From Metridium senile (taxonomy: Eukaryota > Cnidaria > Anthozoa > Actiniaria > Metridiidae), in assembly GCA_949775045.1 (NCBI GenBank), contig OX459100.1, positions 18,797,268-18,861,267 on the forward strand: DNA of 64,000 nt, in the 5' to 3' direction. Positions 57,501 through 64,000 of the stretch are shown one piece after another. The notes beneath the pieces are model-generated. The model ran no database searches. It was not told where the DNA came from and was given only the letters and a program-made list of their open reading frames with translations. Both the position numbers and the translations under genes were made by a program. Within the stretch, counting starts at the first letter, position 1. Each line of letters begins with the position of its first letter.

Positions 57501-60109
57501 CCCCTATCCATTTTCTAAGGGAGTCCCCTCCATACCATCCCTCCCCCCCCCCCCCCCACACACACACGGGCTTTGTTCAGCCAGCAGCAGTCAACCAGCC
57601 AGCAGCAGCTAACAGAGCTAAGCAGACTCCTGAAATGTTGTTTGCTGAAGATGAAGATGTGTTTTGTTTGTGTGGTTGGCCAGAGGAGGGTGACATGATT
57701 GCTTGTGACAGCAATCAATGCAAGATTGTATGGTTTCATTTCGACTGTGTTGGCATAAATGTAGCCCCACCTGGTCAATGGTTTTGCCCAGTATGCTTAA
57801 AATGTTAAAATTTGAAATAAAAACTATTTGCTATGACGATGACTCAACCATATATATATATACTTATCTAAAGATAATTTTATTTTTGTTTTTATTTTAT
57901 AAAAGTGTAAACAATATATCCGTGAAACACAAAATGCAATTTTGTACAAAAGAGTGCTAATTAAGCTATAGAAAACAAAGGATTTCGTACAAAATCACTT
58001 TTTTTTTTCACTTATAAAGTTTCACGTATAGACCAAAGCCAAAACTTAGTAGCCGCGCCTTTATAGCGCACGGGAATGAGGCTTATTATGCAAACAGAGA
58101 AAAAACATTCCGTCGCTAAGGACAAAACTACAACTTCATTGACAGCATTTTATAGTCGTTTTTCCACCTTTTTCTTTTGTAAAATACTAGAATTTTCAAC
58201 TAAATTACCGCTTTCTACGTTATATTTTACAATAGTTAGCCTTTTTTCAATTTTTAGTAGCATTTTATTTTGTTTTTGACCTTTACACTGCTCGACTTCA
58301 CGCCCTTCTGCGATGAAATTATGGAGGAGAAAAGTGATTCAAAGTCAGGTAAATCGATCTTTTTAACTAATTGAAAAAAGTTAGCCTTTTTTTAGCCATA
58401 CATACGACTTCATATAAGTTTTTTAGTTAATTATCTATCATTTTGTTGGATATTTTTGTTCAAATCGACCTCGCTACGGCATCGAAATATGTTGACATTT
58501 TTGCTGCCATTAGCTATCACAACCACCTTAGAGCAAAAAAGAGAGATAGTTTAATAAAAAATGGATAACTATTTTGTTGATTTTGTTCATTGTGAAATGT
58601 AGAGAGAAACGGCAGTGAAAAAAAAGGTATTCATATTCAGGAGGATGTCCATAGAATTGGCATTGACTTCAATATATTAAAGTGAAAAATTGGTCTTCGA
58701 CCGGAAAGCGAATAACTGCTATTCTTATAACCATAGTTTGAGCAATGAAGCCCTGTCGAAAAAGGTACATGGAATGTTTTATTTGTTTCTTTCATCTGTA
58801 AAACAATATTGAAAACGATGTTGTCAAAGAATTGTAAAAAGAAAAAGCATAAACAATTGAAATTAAAGGTTTACAGTGCTAGCAAGCGATTAGTAACCTG
58901 ATTGACGGCAAAAATATCAACATATCTCGATGCCGTAGCGAGGTCGATTTGAACAAAAATATCCAACAAAATGATAGATAATTAACTAAAAAACTTATAT
59001 GAAGTCGTATGTATGGCTAAAAAAAGGCTAACTTTTTTCAATTAGTTAAAAAGATCGATTTACCTGACTTTGAATCACTTTTCTCCTCCATAATTTCATC
59101 GCAGAAGGGCGTGAAGTCGAGCAGTGTAAAGGTCAAAAACAAAATAAAATGCTACTAAAAATTGAAAAAAGGCTAACTATTGTAAAATATAACGTAGAAA
59201 GCGGTAATTTAGTTGAAAATTCTAGTATTTTACAAAAGAAAAAGGTGGAAAAACGACTATAAAATGCTGTCAATGAAGTTGTAGTTTTGTCCTTAGCGAC
59301 GGAATGTTTTTTCTCTGTTTGCATAATAAGCCTCATTTCTGTGCGAAAAAAGGCGCGGCTGCTAAGTTTTGGCTTTGGTCTATATTCTAACAGTTTTACT
59401 CTATTATCATTTTTGACTCCAGGGGGTCGGGGATTTGATTTCCATTTCTCTCCCACTAAGTGGGGTATTTACCAACATTTGCCAAGTCAATTTTTCAAAT
59501 GCCCCACTTATCCCCACCCTGTCCCGGGTTGGGGGGGGTGGGGGTTTACTTTGACTAGTGCATTATGCTTATGCTTGTGCTTATGCCTGGTGAAAACCAG
59601 CCTTTAGACATCTGCAGTTTTTGCTGATGTGCACGTTTCATTTTTAGCTTTCAGTTACAGTTAAATTAAAATCTTGTGAGTCACTCACTTCACATGCTTA
59701 CAAAAAGTGGTTTGTTTATAATATAGTTTATGGTATTACCTTCTTTTCGTTCATTTGGTAAGGCTTGAGGACAAATAGCTTCACTCGCGGTCGCAACGGC
59801 TTCGGTGGAGGTCATGCAGTTTCTAAGTTGAAAGTTAGTAATCTTGTCTGCTAGATCTTGCCTTGATGCCGTTACCAACAACTCTAGTAGATCTTCCAGC
59901 TTTTTACAGCTAAGTGTACCTGTATTCTCCAACAACCGAAAGAAATCAAAAACCTCTGATAACAAACTTTTTGTATTTTCTCTTTTTGTTTCATCGTCAC
60001 GACAAACGTTTCCACAGAAAGCGGGAGCCAAAAACAGCATCGTGTCCAAATCATCGCGACTGATTTGGCGAGCGATCTCCAATAGGAGCTTTCTGTATTC
60101 GCGATCCAT
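38166..60109 (-). CDS. DED - repeat linker - GT-B-like - SAMD9-family STAND protein, five exons, 1985 aa
   Basis: Exons are 60109-59740, 49153-48266, 44397-44177, 44099-44036 and 42580-38166. Junction phases 1, 1, 0 and 1 all agree and give 1986 codons with stop. Order: DED (about 1-95), low-complexity linker with four 52-56-aa repeats (about 125-515), GT-B glycosyltransferase-like domain (about 516-913), SIR2-like region with IPWVAVFDFD (about 950-1050), FYRGGQISWYG (1202-1212), P-loop QRGTGGTT (1248-1255), Walker-B-like PILILADIKD (1294-1303), helical/TPR-like segment (about 1545-1685) and a C-terminal OB-like domain (about 1882-1985). The C-terminal two thirds match the layout of SAMD9/SAMD9L, described as STAND-like NTPases in antiviral and death signalling; here a GT-like domain and a DED replace the SAM and AlbA parts. 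Extra small exons in the 10.6-kb intron 1 cannot be excluded. Catalysis and ligand are unknown. Confidence 0.85.
42657..44023. mobile_element. Foldback element, copy 1 (1367 bp), filling intron 4
   Basis: Ends are TATAGACCAAAGCC and GGCTTTGGTCTATA. Inverted arms of about 475 bp flank a unique centre of about 420 bp. It occupies all but 88 bp of the 1455-bp intron 4 of the DED/STAND gene. The same element with its centre reversed lies at 58027-59384. Identical 67-102-residue frames in the arms of both copies are repeat by-products. TA at the ends fits a Tc1/mariner-type target, but the palindromic ends make this uncertain. Confidence 0.88.
44036..44099 (-). CDS. DED/STAND gene exon 4 (64 bp)
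   Basis: The acceptor is CTTCTTTCAAAG|GCAACT and the donor TTCAG|GTATGT. It encodes ATKVKKNVDNPNPKPANKLSS plus one base, of the same Lys/Asn/Pro-rich linker character as exons 2 and 3. Phase 0 in and phase 1 out match its neighbours. Confidence 0.72.
44177..44397 (-). CDS. DED/STAND gene exon 3 (221 bp), disordered linker
   Basis: The acceptor is TTTTTTTCACCAG|GTCATA; the first two bases complete Gly420. It encodes GHTKTPKSKDNYHETRQYVG to NNKPSSKLE and ends GAG|GTAGAT (phase 0), followed by a 77-bp intron. A Ser/Gln/Lys/Asn-rich composition without hydrophobic core suggests a disordered linker. An alternative donor (TCAA|GTAAAT, 13 bp earlier) would break the frame with exon 4. Confidence 0.72.
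44511..44599. repeat. Left copy of long direct repeat flanking the LINE
   Basis: TAGCTTTTCCGTGAACCGAA, then CTTCTTCGGCGATTACGACA, ending GGACGTTTTCTTATCGA, matches 47333-47424 with scattered changes. It itself contains a small tandem repeat (GATTACGACATGATCC twice). It is read as an unusually long target-site duplication. Confidence 0.7.
44600..47010 (+). pseudogene. LINE reverse transcriptase open frame, truncated and frameshifted
   Basis: The open frame shows RT blocks in order: NYRPISLLSNINRIFEKL, LHPSQYGFREKHST, GIFIDLQKAFDTVNH, YGVPQGSVLGPLLFLLYIND and FLFADDTNLLYSD (the catalytic FADD). Such RTs copy element RNA at a nicked target. A 9-base C run at 46716-46724 shifts the frame and gives an early stop at 46735; the usual C-terminal part (HTRAANSGNLFIQ, RIWNAVPENI) continues in another frame to a stop at 47010. 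Without its N-terminal endonuclease it cannot mobilise itself. No virus-like envelope or capsid is present. Confidence 0.9.
44600..47332 (+). mobile_element. 5'-truncated non-LTR retrotransposon (LINE) in intron 2
   Basis: It starts inside the end of the endonuclease domain (PTRVHNKSATLIDNIFFN), continues through reverse transcriptase and ends in an AATTGA-type short-repeat tail (AAATTGAATTGAATAAATTGAA), as CR1/L2-like lines do, rather than in poly(A). It lies opposite to the host gene. It is flanked by a direct repeat of about 90 bp (44511-44599 and 47333-47424). Confidence 0.85.
47333..47424. repeat. Right copy of long direct repeat flanking the LINE
   Basis: It begins directly after the LINE tail: TAGCCTTTGACACGTGACCC, CTTCTTCGGCGATTACGACA, ending GGACGTTTTCTTATCGA. 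Confidence 0.7.
47425..48265. other. Left part of intron 2 next to exon 2; nothing recognised
   Basis: A plus-strand open frame of 127 codons (47429-47812) has no recognisable domain. It includes a short imperfect repeat (CTTTCGAGAGA/CCCTTTGGGGAAC/CTTCGGGGAAC/CTTCGGGAAAC). Confidence 0.4.
48266..49153 (-). CDS. DED/STAND gene exon 2: four-repeat disordered linker
   Basis: The acceptor is TTTAACACAG|AGAGTG; its first two bases complete Glu124 with exon 1's last G. The donor is AAACAAAG|GTAAGC (phase 1). The 295 codons contain four degenerate units of 52-56 residues marked by VLPTQGNQVQTGN, KDPLL, KHHGIHTTNATTTSQTG and EKRNEKA, rich in Thr, Gln, Lys, Asn and His. No hydrophobic core is apparent, so it is probably a flexible spacer between DED and effector. 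The polypyrimidine tract is weak, but phase agreement on both sides supports the exon. Confidence 0.78.
49154..50731. other. Right end of intron 1 (gene orientation); nothing recognised
   Basis: AT-rich sequence with a short GTAA run (50695-50730). Short open frames show no domain. Confidence 0.4.
50736..54580. mobile_element. Foldback DNA element with arms of about 940 bp, bounded by TTAA
   Basis: The terminal sequence GAGGCCGTCTCGGTAGTGAT is inverted as ATCACTACCGAGACGGCCTC, with TTAA directly outside both ends. Arms run to about 51675 and from about 53645 and are nearly identical; each carries the same 103-residue frame (51042-51353 and 53963-54274), a by-product. TTAA targets are typical of piggyBac-type elements, but the ends do not otherwise prove this family. 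The 2-kb centre has two minus-strand frames (51882-52088 and 53150-53515), which could be decayed transposase but are not recognisable. Confidence 0.85.
54932..56172. mobile_element. Mutator-like foldback element with 9-bp target duplication
   Basis: Ends CGCAGTGTCTATATGTACGG and CCGTACATATAGACACTGCG are the tips of inverted arms of about 455 bp. A 9-bp direct repeat TTTAAATAC flanks it (54923-54931 and 56173-56181), the duplication length typical of MULEs. The motif ACTGCCCGTCACGGTCTGGCA recurs inside (near 55350, 55550 and, inverted, 55740). No transposase is encoded. Confidence 0.82.
56182..56867. other. Intron 1 stretch, nothing recognised
   Basis: It contains two diverged copies of TATTAAAAGCAGCCACACTA-type sequence near 56270 and 56570, and an ATAAGCATAAG repeat near 56760-56830. 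No gene is supported. Confidence 0.4.
57285..57545. repeat. Inverted repeat with GACCCTAAAAGG motifs
   Basis: GGGGAGGACTCCCTCC..AGGGGTGCTTGACGG is inverted as CCGTCGAGCACCCCT..GGGAGTCCCCTCC, with several GACCCTAAAAGGTACG copies inside. It resembles 14795-14943. Confidence 0.65.
57635..57808 (+). CDS. PHD-finger terminal exon or gene fragment
   Basis: From ATG 57635 to TAA 57808 a 57-residue frame encodes a complete Cys4-His-Cys3 pattern: CLCG, ACDSNQC, WFHFDCVGI and WFCPVCLKC. PHD fingers of this ING-like type bind histone H3 tails. The frame is open further upstream to a plausible acceptor (GCTTTGTTCAG|CC near 57581), so it may be the last exon of a larger protein. Such short C-terminal PHD fingers also occur at the ends of transposon-encoded proteins. 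It lies inside a TIR-bounded region in an intron on the opposite strand, so it is probably a mobile-element remnant. Expression is unknown. Confidence 0.6.
   Translation: MLFAEDEDVFCLCGWPEEGDMIACDSNQCKIVWFHFDCVGINVAPPGQWFCPVCLKC
58027..59384. mobile_element. Foldback element, copy 2 (1358 bp), in intron 1
   Basis: Ends TATAGACCAAAGCC and GGCTTTGGTCTATA with arms of about 475 bp. The centre carries the same sequence as copy 1 in reverse orientation (GTGCTAGCAAGCGATTAGTA here, its complement there). Copies differ at few positions, so both insertions are fairly recent. Confidence 0.88.
59740..60109 (-). CDS. DED/STAND gene exon 1: death effector domain
   Basis: The ATG at 60109 opens MDREYRKLLLEIARQISRDD. 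The six-helix DED pattern is clear: LLLEIARQISRDDLDTMLFL, then LLSEVFDFFRLLENTGTLS and LEDLLELLVTASRQDLADKI with the RxDL motif (RQDL) of death effector domains. DEDs form homotypic filaments with FADD and caspase-8-type proteins. The donor is AAAAGAAG|GTAATA (phase 1), which fits exon 2 directly. An upstream in-frame TTG (60130) is not preferred. A short upstream ATG (60137, three codons then stop) sits just before the start. Confidence 0.88.
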
Positions 60110-61017
60110 TTTCAGAAGCGTTTTTAGCAAGCCATCGCTACATATTCAGTTAACTTAGTAGCGAAGTAAAACATTCCGGCAAATTAGCCAGAAGCCTCCT
60201 ACTAGTATGGCAACCTGAAGGGCCTTAGCGTCTGATTCCGGGAATTTCCCTATCCCATGATTCTCAGCGAGCTCACCCGACCGGACGTAGAGCTATTAAA
60301 ATAAAAACATACACTCTATGCATAAAGGCGTGGCAATAAACATATCATAGTTAATCAGTTTTGGAATACAACAATGCTTTCAATAAAAAGAGCACATCGA
60401 AATTAGTAAAATTCTAAAGTTTTAATTTAGTAACATAAAATGATAAAAAGCTACAGCTGTTTGAATTTACAAGGATTTGACTGAAAATTTGAACTTTGGG
60501 CTGACGAGCCTCGTTTTCATGTTTTTGGTACATTTCAAATTGCTGATAACTCTGCAGTGATTTAATCCATGACACCATAACTCAACCAAATTACTAATTT
60601 AGACATGCTCGTTCTTGTTGAAAAATATTATTGAAATATTTTATTGTTCATTGTGCTCGTTCCCAGTCCTTTCTCTTTATGCATAGGGTCTATATCTGTT
60701 CGATTTATTTGATTTAGGCTCATTTTTAATAATACATTTTAGCAAAAAATGAAAATCACCACTAAAAAAAATACTTAAAAAAAAAGGTCGAAAAAAGTCG
60801 AATCATATTATAAAAGACCGAAAAGGCCCATGGGGCGGATGATATGATCTTATAATTCCCAGAACAACAAATCGAACTTCCCAGAAAGAATGCTTGTTTA
60901 CTGAAAGATTTCTGTGGAATTTAGTGTTTATTTAACACAATATTGCCAGCTTGTTTTTATCTTACGAAAGATATTTCGAACTTCTATTATTAATTGAGTT
61001 TTTTTTAATTCAAAAGC
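60110..61017. promoter_or_regulatory. Head-to-head promoter region between the DED/STAND and EEPD1-like genes
   Basis: This 908-bp gap separates two divergent start codons, so it should contain both promoters and 5' UTRs. It holds a perfect kappaB palindrome near the DED/STAND side and A-rich runs near 60770. No clear TATA box at a fixed distance is claimed. Confidence 0.6.
60240..60250. promoter_or_regulatory. Perfect palindromic NF-kappaB site GGGAATTTCCC
   Basis: The 11-mer matches the consensus GGGRNWYYCC on both strands. It lies about 130 bp upstream of the DED/STAND ATG and about 770 bp from the divergent gene. Cnidarians have NF-kappaB with conserved DNA-binding preference, so control by this factor is plausible; it is not shown. 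Confidence 0.6.
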
Positions 61018-61988
61018 ATGGGAAATAAGCAAAGTGTAATAACTGAAGATCAAGATCAAGGAGAGCCTAGCGCTTCAGAAACCAACAAACCGCACGAAGA
61101 CGAACATACAAGTGAAGAAATCGGAAATGAAAGCAAGAAGCACACTGTCTCCCTTGATAAGGTCGGCTCTGAAGACTTGAAGAAAGCAGGAGTACGAGCA
61201 GAGATTGCGGAGAAATTAGCCGAGGCATCTTCAAAAGGAAGACTCAAAGGTGTTTGTGATGTTGTTCAAGTGCTAGAAAACACTGGAGCTCCTTTGCAAG
61301 TGACCTTCGATGGAACTTTCAAAATTGAGAAAGACGCTACTGGTGCATTGTCATTGCAACGTCAACAACAACCCCCTCTCAAGAAGAAGAGAAAAAGCTT
61401 TAGTTTCCGAAGGTCTTTTGGCAGAAAGAAACGCAAGGAAAGAAGGGAGAGCGATTCTGATTGGATGCCTGATGATGATGAAGAAGGAGGAGGAGAAGAA
61501 GGAGGAGAGGATAAAGGAGGAAAAAAGAAGCTAAAACATCGTAAAAAGCATTCATCAAAAAGTGAAAATGATAACACAGATGATAATGAGGAGCTTGCAG
61601 ATAATGAAAAACTGGACATCAACACTGCGACAGAAGATGAGTTAGATGATGCAGTTGGCATCGGGCCAGCTCTGGCCAAGAAGATAATACAATATAGAGA
61701 ACAACATGGCTTATTCCATGAGCTTGGGGATCTTGTCGCTATAAGGGGCATCAGCAAAAGATCACTCAGCAAGTTGTCATCGCATCTAAAGGTTGAAGAA
61801 CTTGAAGATAATTCTAACAAACCTTGCTCTGATATCAAGCTCAACCCTGTTGCCCGTGACAACAGCCTGCAATATGGTAAACGTGATGTCGTGCGAATGA
61901 TATCATGGAATCTCCAGTGTTTCAGCAACGAGAAAGCATCTAATGAAGGGGTGATAGAAGTGATTTGTAAAACAATTTTAGCAAATGG
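61018..61988 (+). CDS. EEPD1-like exon 1
   Basis: The ATG at 61018 is the first in a long open frame and gives Gly at position 2. The donor is AAATGG|GTAAGT (phase 2). It holds all N-terminal regions, the HhH and the first EEP strand. Apparent minus-strand frames opposite are shadows of the acidic and basic codon runs. Confidence 0.9.
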
Positions 61989-63866
61989 GTAAGTACAACT
62001 AAAGTAAAGAACAGTTAAGTCCCTGTCAAACGGCAATGATAGTTGATGATAGCTCCAACTTTCATGTGCTTTTGACAACCAACTATCATGCACTAGCATC
62101 GTTTATCATGGACTAACATAGAGTTTGAAGATGTTCAAATTTCACTTTCATGATAGTTTTTGCCGTTTGACTGCGCGAATGATAGTTGATGGTAGTTGAG
62201 ACACCTTCAACTATCATCAACTATCATAGCCATTTGAGTCCCTCTATTAACTCTGAGTAAAGGCAACAAGTTGCTTGAGACTATTGCAAGTATGAATTTT
62301 GAGATCAAATGACAGTATTGTTCACAATTACATATACACATACTTGCTTTAATTTGCAATTAGTTTTGCAGACTTAAAAACAAACTTCTTGTTTATTATC
62401 ATAAAAAATGTTAACTTAATTTTACTGACGTCGTACCTTCGTCAGAGGCTAAAGCTCGAAACTTCAGTAAAGTTAAGTTAACATTTTTTACGGCGTTACA
62501 AATTTCATCATATTATCTTTCATTTATATCAAACACCAATGCAGCCTATACTAGTTTATTCGATAGTTTCCATTTGCTTTTTTATTACAGAACCTTTCAT
62601 AATTATGTGGCCATCAAAGAGCAGACAACAATGTGTAAAACGAAGTCTTTAACTGCAGTCGATCAAAATATTGATTGATGGCAGCGTGAACCACCTTTTC
62701 ATGTTGGCATTTGAATGTTGGTTGTCATGTAATAATGAAAGGCACTGTAAGCTGCTTAAGACTATTTCCAGTATAAAATTCAAGACTAAATCACAACTCT
62801 GTCTCAAGTTTCATACTTTCAACCACTTGTTTTTCCAGACATTAAAATAAACTCCATCGGCATACTTGACATTTATGATTGATGGAAACTGTGTGTATGT
62901 ATTGGAATATATATAGTCTACTGCAGAATTCAATAACTACTTGGTGTAGGCAGTCACATAATGGTTATTATGAAAGGTAGAAAAATATAGAATCAAACAC
63001 TCACTTCACAAACTCTGTGTGCATATGAGCCATTCCACCGTGACAGACATTACATTCACAGACCTAAATAAGCTTGATTTATTTTTTCACACAACTGTCT
63101 TAGAACCTTGTCTACAATTTGCATTTTCAGAAATAATTTTCGACTTGTCAGTTTTTTGTCCAAAAGGACTGTGACGGACATTACACCTAAAACTACCACT
63201 AATTCCAGTTGGGTAAATTAGAAGTGAAATTCCTGTGAATTGTGAGAAGTTTATAGCAAACAAATGCTTTTTAGCATTTGGTTATAGGTTACGTTTTCTT
63301 ACTGAAGACCTATATTTTTTAGTTGTTTTTTCAATTTTTAAAAAAAAGGGAATATTTAGCGTGACGGACATTACAAGAAACATTCAGTAAGTCAAATATA
63401 AGAAAATTGCCTAATTTGCTTAGTAAATATCACATAGAATAGATAATATTACAGTAAAATCACATTGAGAACCTTAGTCAGTTTAACTCTCTTTTTGGAG
63501 CACGCTTTTTAATGTTGTCAAATTTTCATTTATTTATTTCAATGTCTCATGTGGAATGACCCATATAGCAAACATTGGTGGTAATTACTTTGCTGTCATT
63601 ACAACAGATGACAAATATTTCTTAACCCTATATAATATTTAATAACCATTATGTGACTGCCTACAGCAAGTAGTTACCCAGAATGTTTCCAAGAATGAAA
63701 AGCAGCCATTATTAATTGTTACATAATTATACAAACCATCCAACATTTGTAATTGTATTGTGTTACATATATCTCAAAGCTCTATCCTGATATCTTTGCT
63801 TTCTTTCCTTACAGGATCAGCCTGGCTGTTTTCCAAGAGATTGGTGATGAGGAAGCCATTTTGAAG
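61018..63866 (+). CDS. EEPD1-like protein: myristoylation signal, MARCKS-like basic patch, HhH, EEP domain (partial)
   Basis: Two exons are in the window (61018-61988 and 63815-63866, phase 2 junction), and the gene continues past the right edge. The N-terminus MGNKQS fits an N-myristoylation signal. A first helix-hairpin-helix-like segment spans about 43-87. Residues 122-140 (KKKRKSFSFRRSFGRKKRK) closely resemble the MARCKS effector domain, a PKC- and calmodulin-regulated membrane-binding patch. An acidic/basic stretch follows, then a ComEA-type HhH (199-259, LDINTATEDELDDAVGIGPA) and the start of an endonuclease/exonuclease/phosphatase fold (RMISWNLQCFS with Asn298; AVFQEIGD with metal-ligand Glu332). 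Vertebrate EEPD1 has HhH plus EEP and acts at membranes and in fork repair; the substrate here is unknown. Confidence 0.85.
62022..62238. mobile_element. Hairpin MITE with AATGATAGTTGATGATAG arms
   Basis: GTCAAACGGCAATGATAGTT is mirrored by the end CAACTATCATAGCCATTTGA, with internal copies of AACTATCATG in both orientations. Confidence 0.7.
62400..62572. mobile_element. Interspersed element, family 4, inverted copy
   Basis: It reads TTAACTTAATTTTACTGACG..AAGCTCGAAACTTCAGTAAAG, then GTTACAAATTTCATCATATT and GCAGCCTATACTAGTTTATT, the complement of 20309-20474. Confidence 0.72.
62927..63685. mobile_element. TIR element of about 760 bp in EEPD1-like intron 1
   Basis: TAACTACTTGGTGTAGGCAG and CACATAATGGTTATTA are inverted at 63641-63681. 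Inside, GTGACGGACATTACA or a one-base variant occurs three times (near 63040, 63170 and 63360). Confidence 0.65.
63815..63866 (+). CDS. EEPD1-like exon 2 (52 bp)
   Basis: The acceptor TTCTTTCCTTACAG|GATCAG and donor TTGAAG|GTGAGT are both strong. It encodes ISLAVFQEIGDEEAILK in phase with exon 1; AVFQE is the second EEP motif, with the metal-binding Glu. Confidence 0.88.
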
Positions 63867-64000
63867 GTGAGTGTCTGTGATCGTGGTTATATATTTTTGG
63901 GGAATTGGAATAGGAAGGGACATGTTCTATTGTTTCAACACGGAAATCTATAATCACTGAGGCCATAAAGCTTTTTCTTCTCTATTTCCTCGATTGTGAA

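Larger units (their letters stand above)
56868..59585. mobile_element. Composite region with terminal inverted repeats
   Basis: TGCTTATGCACTAGTCAAAG followed by TAAACCCCCAC, an 18-base-class C run and CCCGGGACAGGGTGGGG (56868-56953) is inverted at 59494-59585. The PHD-finger frame (57635-57808), an inner inverted repeat (57285-57545) and foldback copy 2 lie between. It could be one old transposon carrying a PHD gene, later hit by the foldback; no transposase is visible. Confidence 0.5.
61989..63814. other. EEPD1-like intron 1, with mobile elements
   Basis: An intron of 1826 bp with three repeat elements listed separately; no internal exon is required. Confidence 0.7.

Noticed and set aside
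60107..60130. TTG at 60130 as start of the DED protein
   Set aside because: The ATG at 60109 begins directly before DED helix 1 and is the standard initiator; the extra residues add nothing recognisable.
61362..62099. 245-residue minus-strand frame opposite the EEPD1-like exon
   Set aside because: It is a shadow of acidic and Ser-rich codons on the coding strand; the plus strand has domains, start and splice sites.

Overview
The window looks like nuclear DNA of an animal, most probably an anthozoan cnidarian (sea anemone or coral). It is AT-rich, has GT-AG introns of 77 bp to 10.6 kb, and is crowded with short palindromic DNA transposons. Its genes include contactin-associated-protein-like receptors and a death-effector-domain (DED) protein joined to a SAMD9-like STAND module, a repertoire typical of cnidarians. 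The organism is an inference from gene content. No rRNA, tRNA or CRISPR locus was seen. Gene models were built by hand from open frames, splice signals and phase matching.

Left part (1-31.4 kb). A first coding exon of a cytosolic sulfotransferase lies on the minus strand at 1252-1411, and the rest of that gene would lie beyond the left edge. Two tandem minus-strand paralogs follow. Gene B (exons between 18998 and 8135, four exons, 894 aa) and gene A (31332-24572, two exons, 827 aa) both encode a signal peptide, two laminin-G domains, an EGF domain, a fibrinogen-like domain, a stalk, one transmembrane helix and a short cytoplasmic tail. They share intron 1 (same place, phase 2). Gene B has two further introns that gene A lacks.

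Middle part (31.4-60.1 kb). After about 5 kb of simple repeats and a 78-bp satellite array comes the most notable locus: a five-exon minus-strand gene (60109-38166). Every exon junction joins in phase 1 or 0 and the model gives one 1985-aa protein. Its order is an N-terminal DED, a disordered linker with four repeats of about 52-56 aa, a degenerate GT-B glycosyltransferase-like domain, then the SAMD9-family core (SIR2-like region, divergent P-loop STAND NTPase, helical/TPR-like region, C-terminal OB-like domain). Its introns hold a 5'-truncated LINE, two copies of a 1.36-kb foldback element in opposite orientation, a Mutator-like foldback with 9-bp target duplications, a 3.8-kb foldback bounded by TTAA, and a stray PHD finger.

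Right part (60.1-64 kb). About 0.9 kb separates the DED/STAND gene from a divergent plus-strand gene. That gene encodes an N-myristoylation signal, a MARCKS-effector-like basic patch, a helix-hairpin-helix and the start of an EEP nuclease/phosphatase fold (EEPD1-like); it runs off the right edge. The shared promoter region holds a perfect palindromic kappaB site, GGGAATTTCCC, about 130 bp upstream of the DED/STAND start codon. Together this suggests an innate-immune or cell-death locus with an inducible STAND effector. Function is inferred from domains only.
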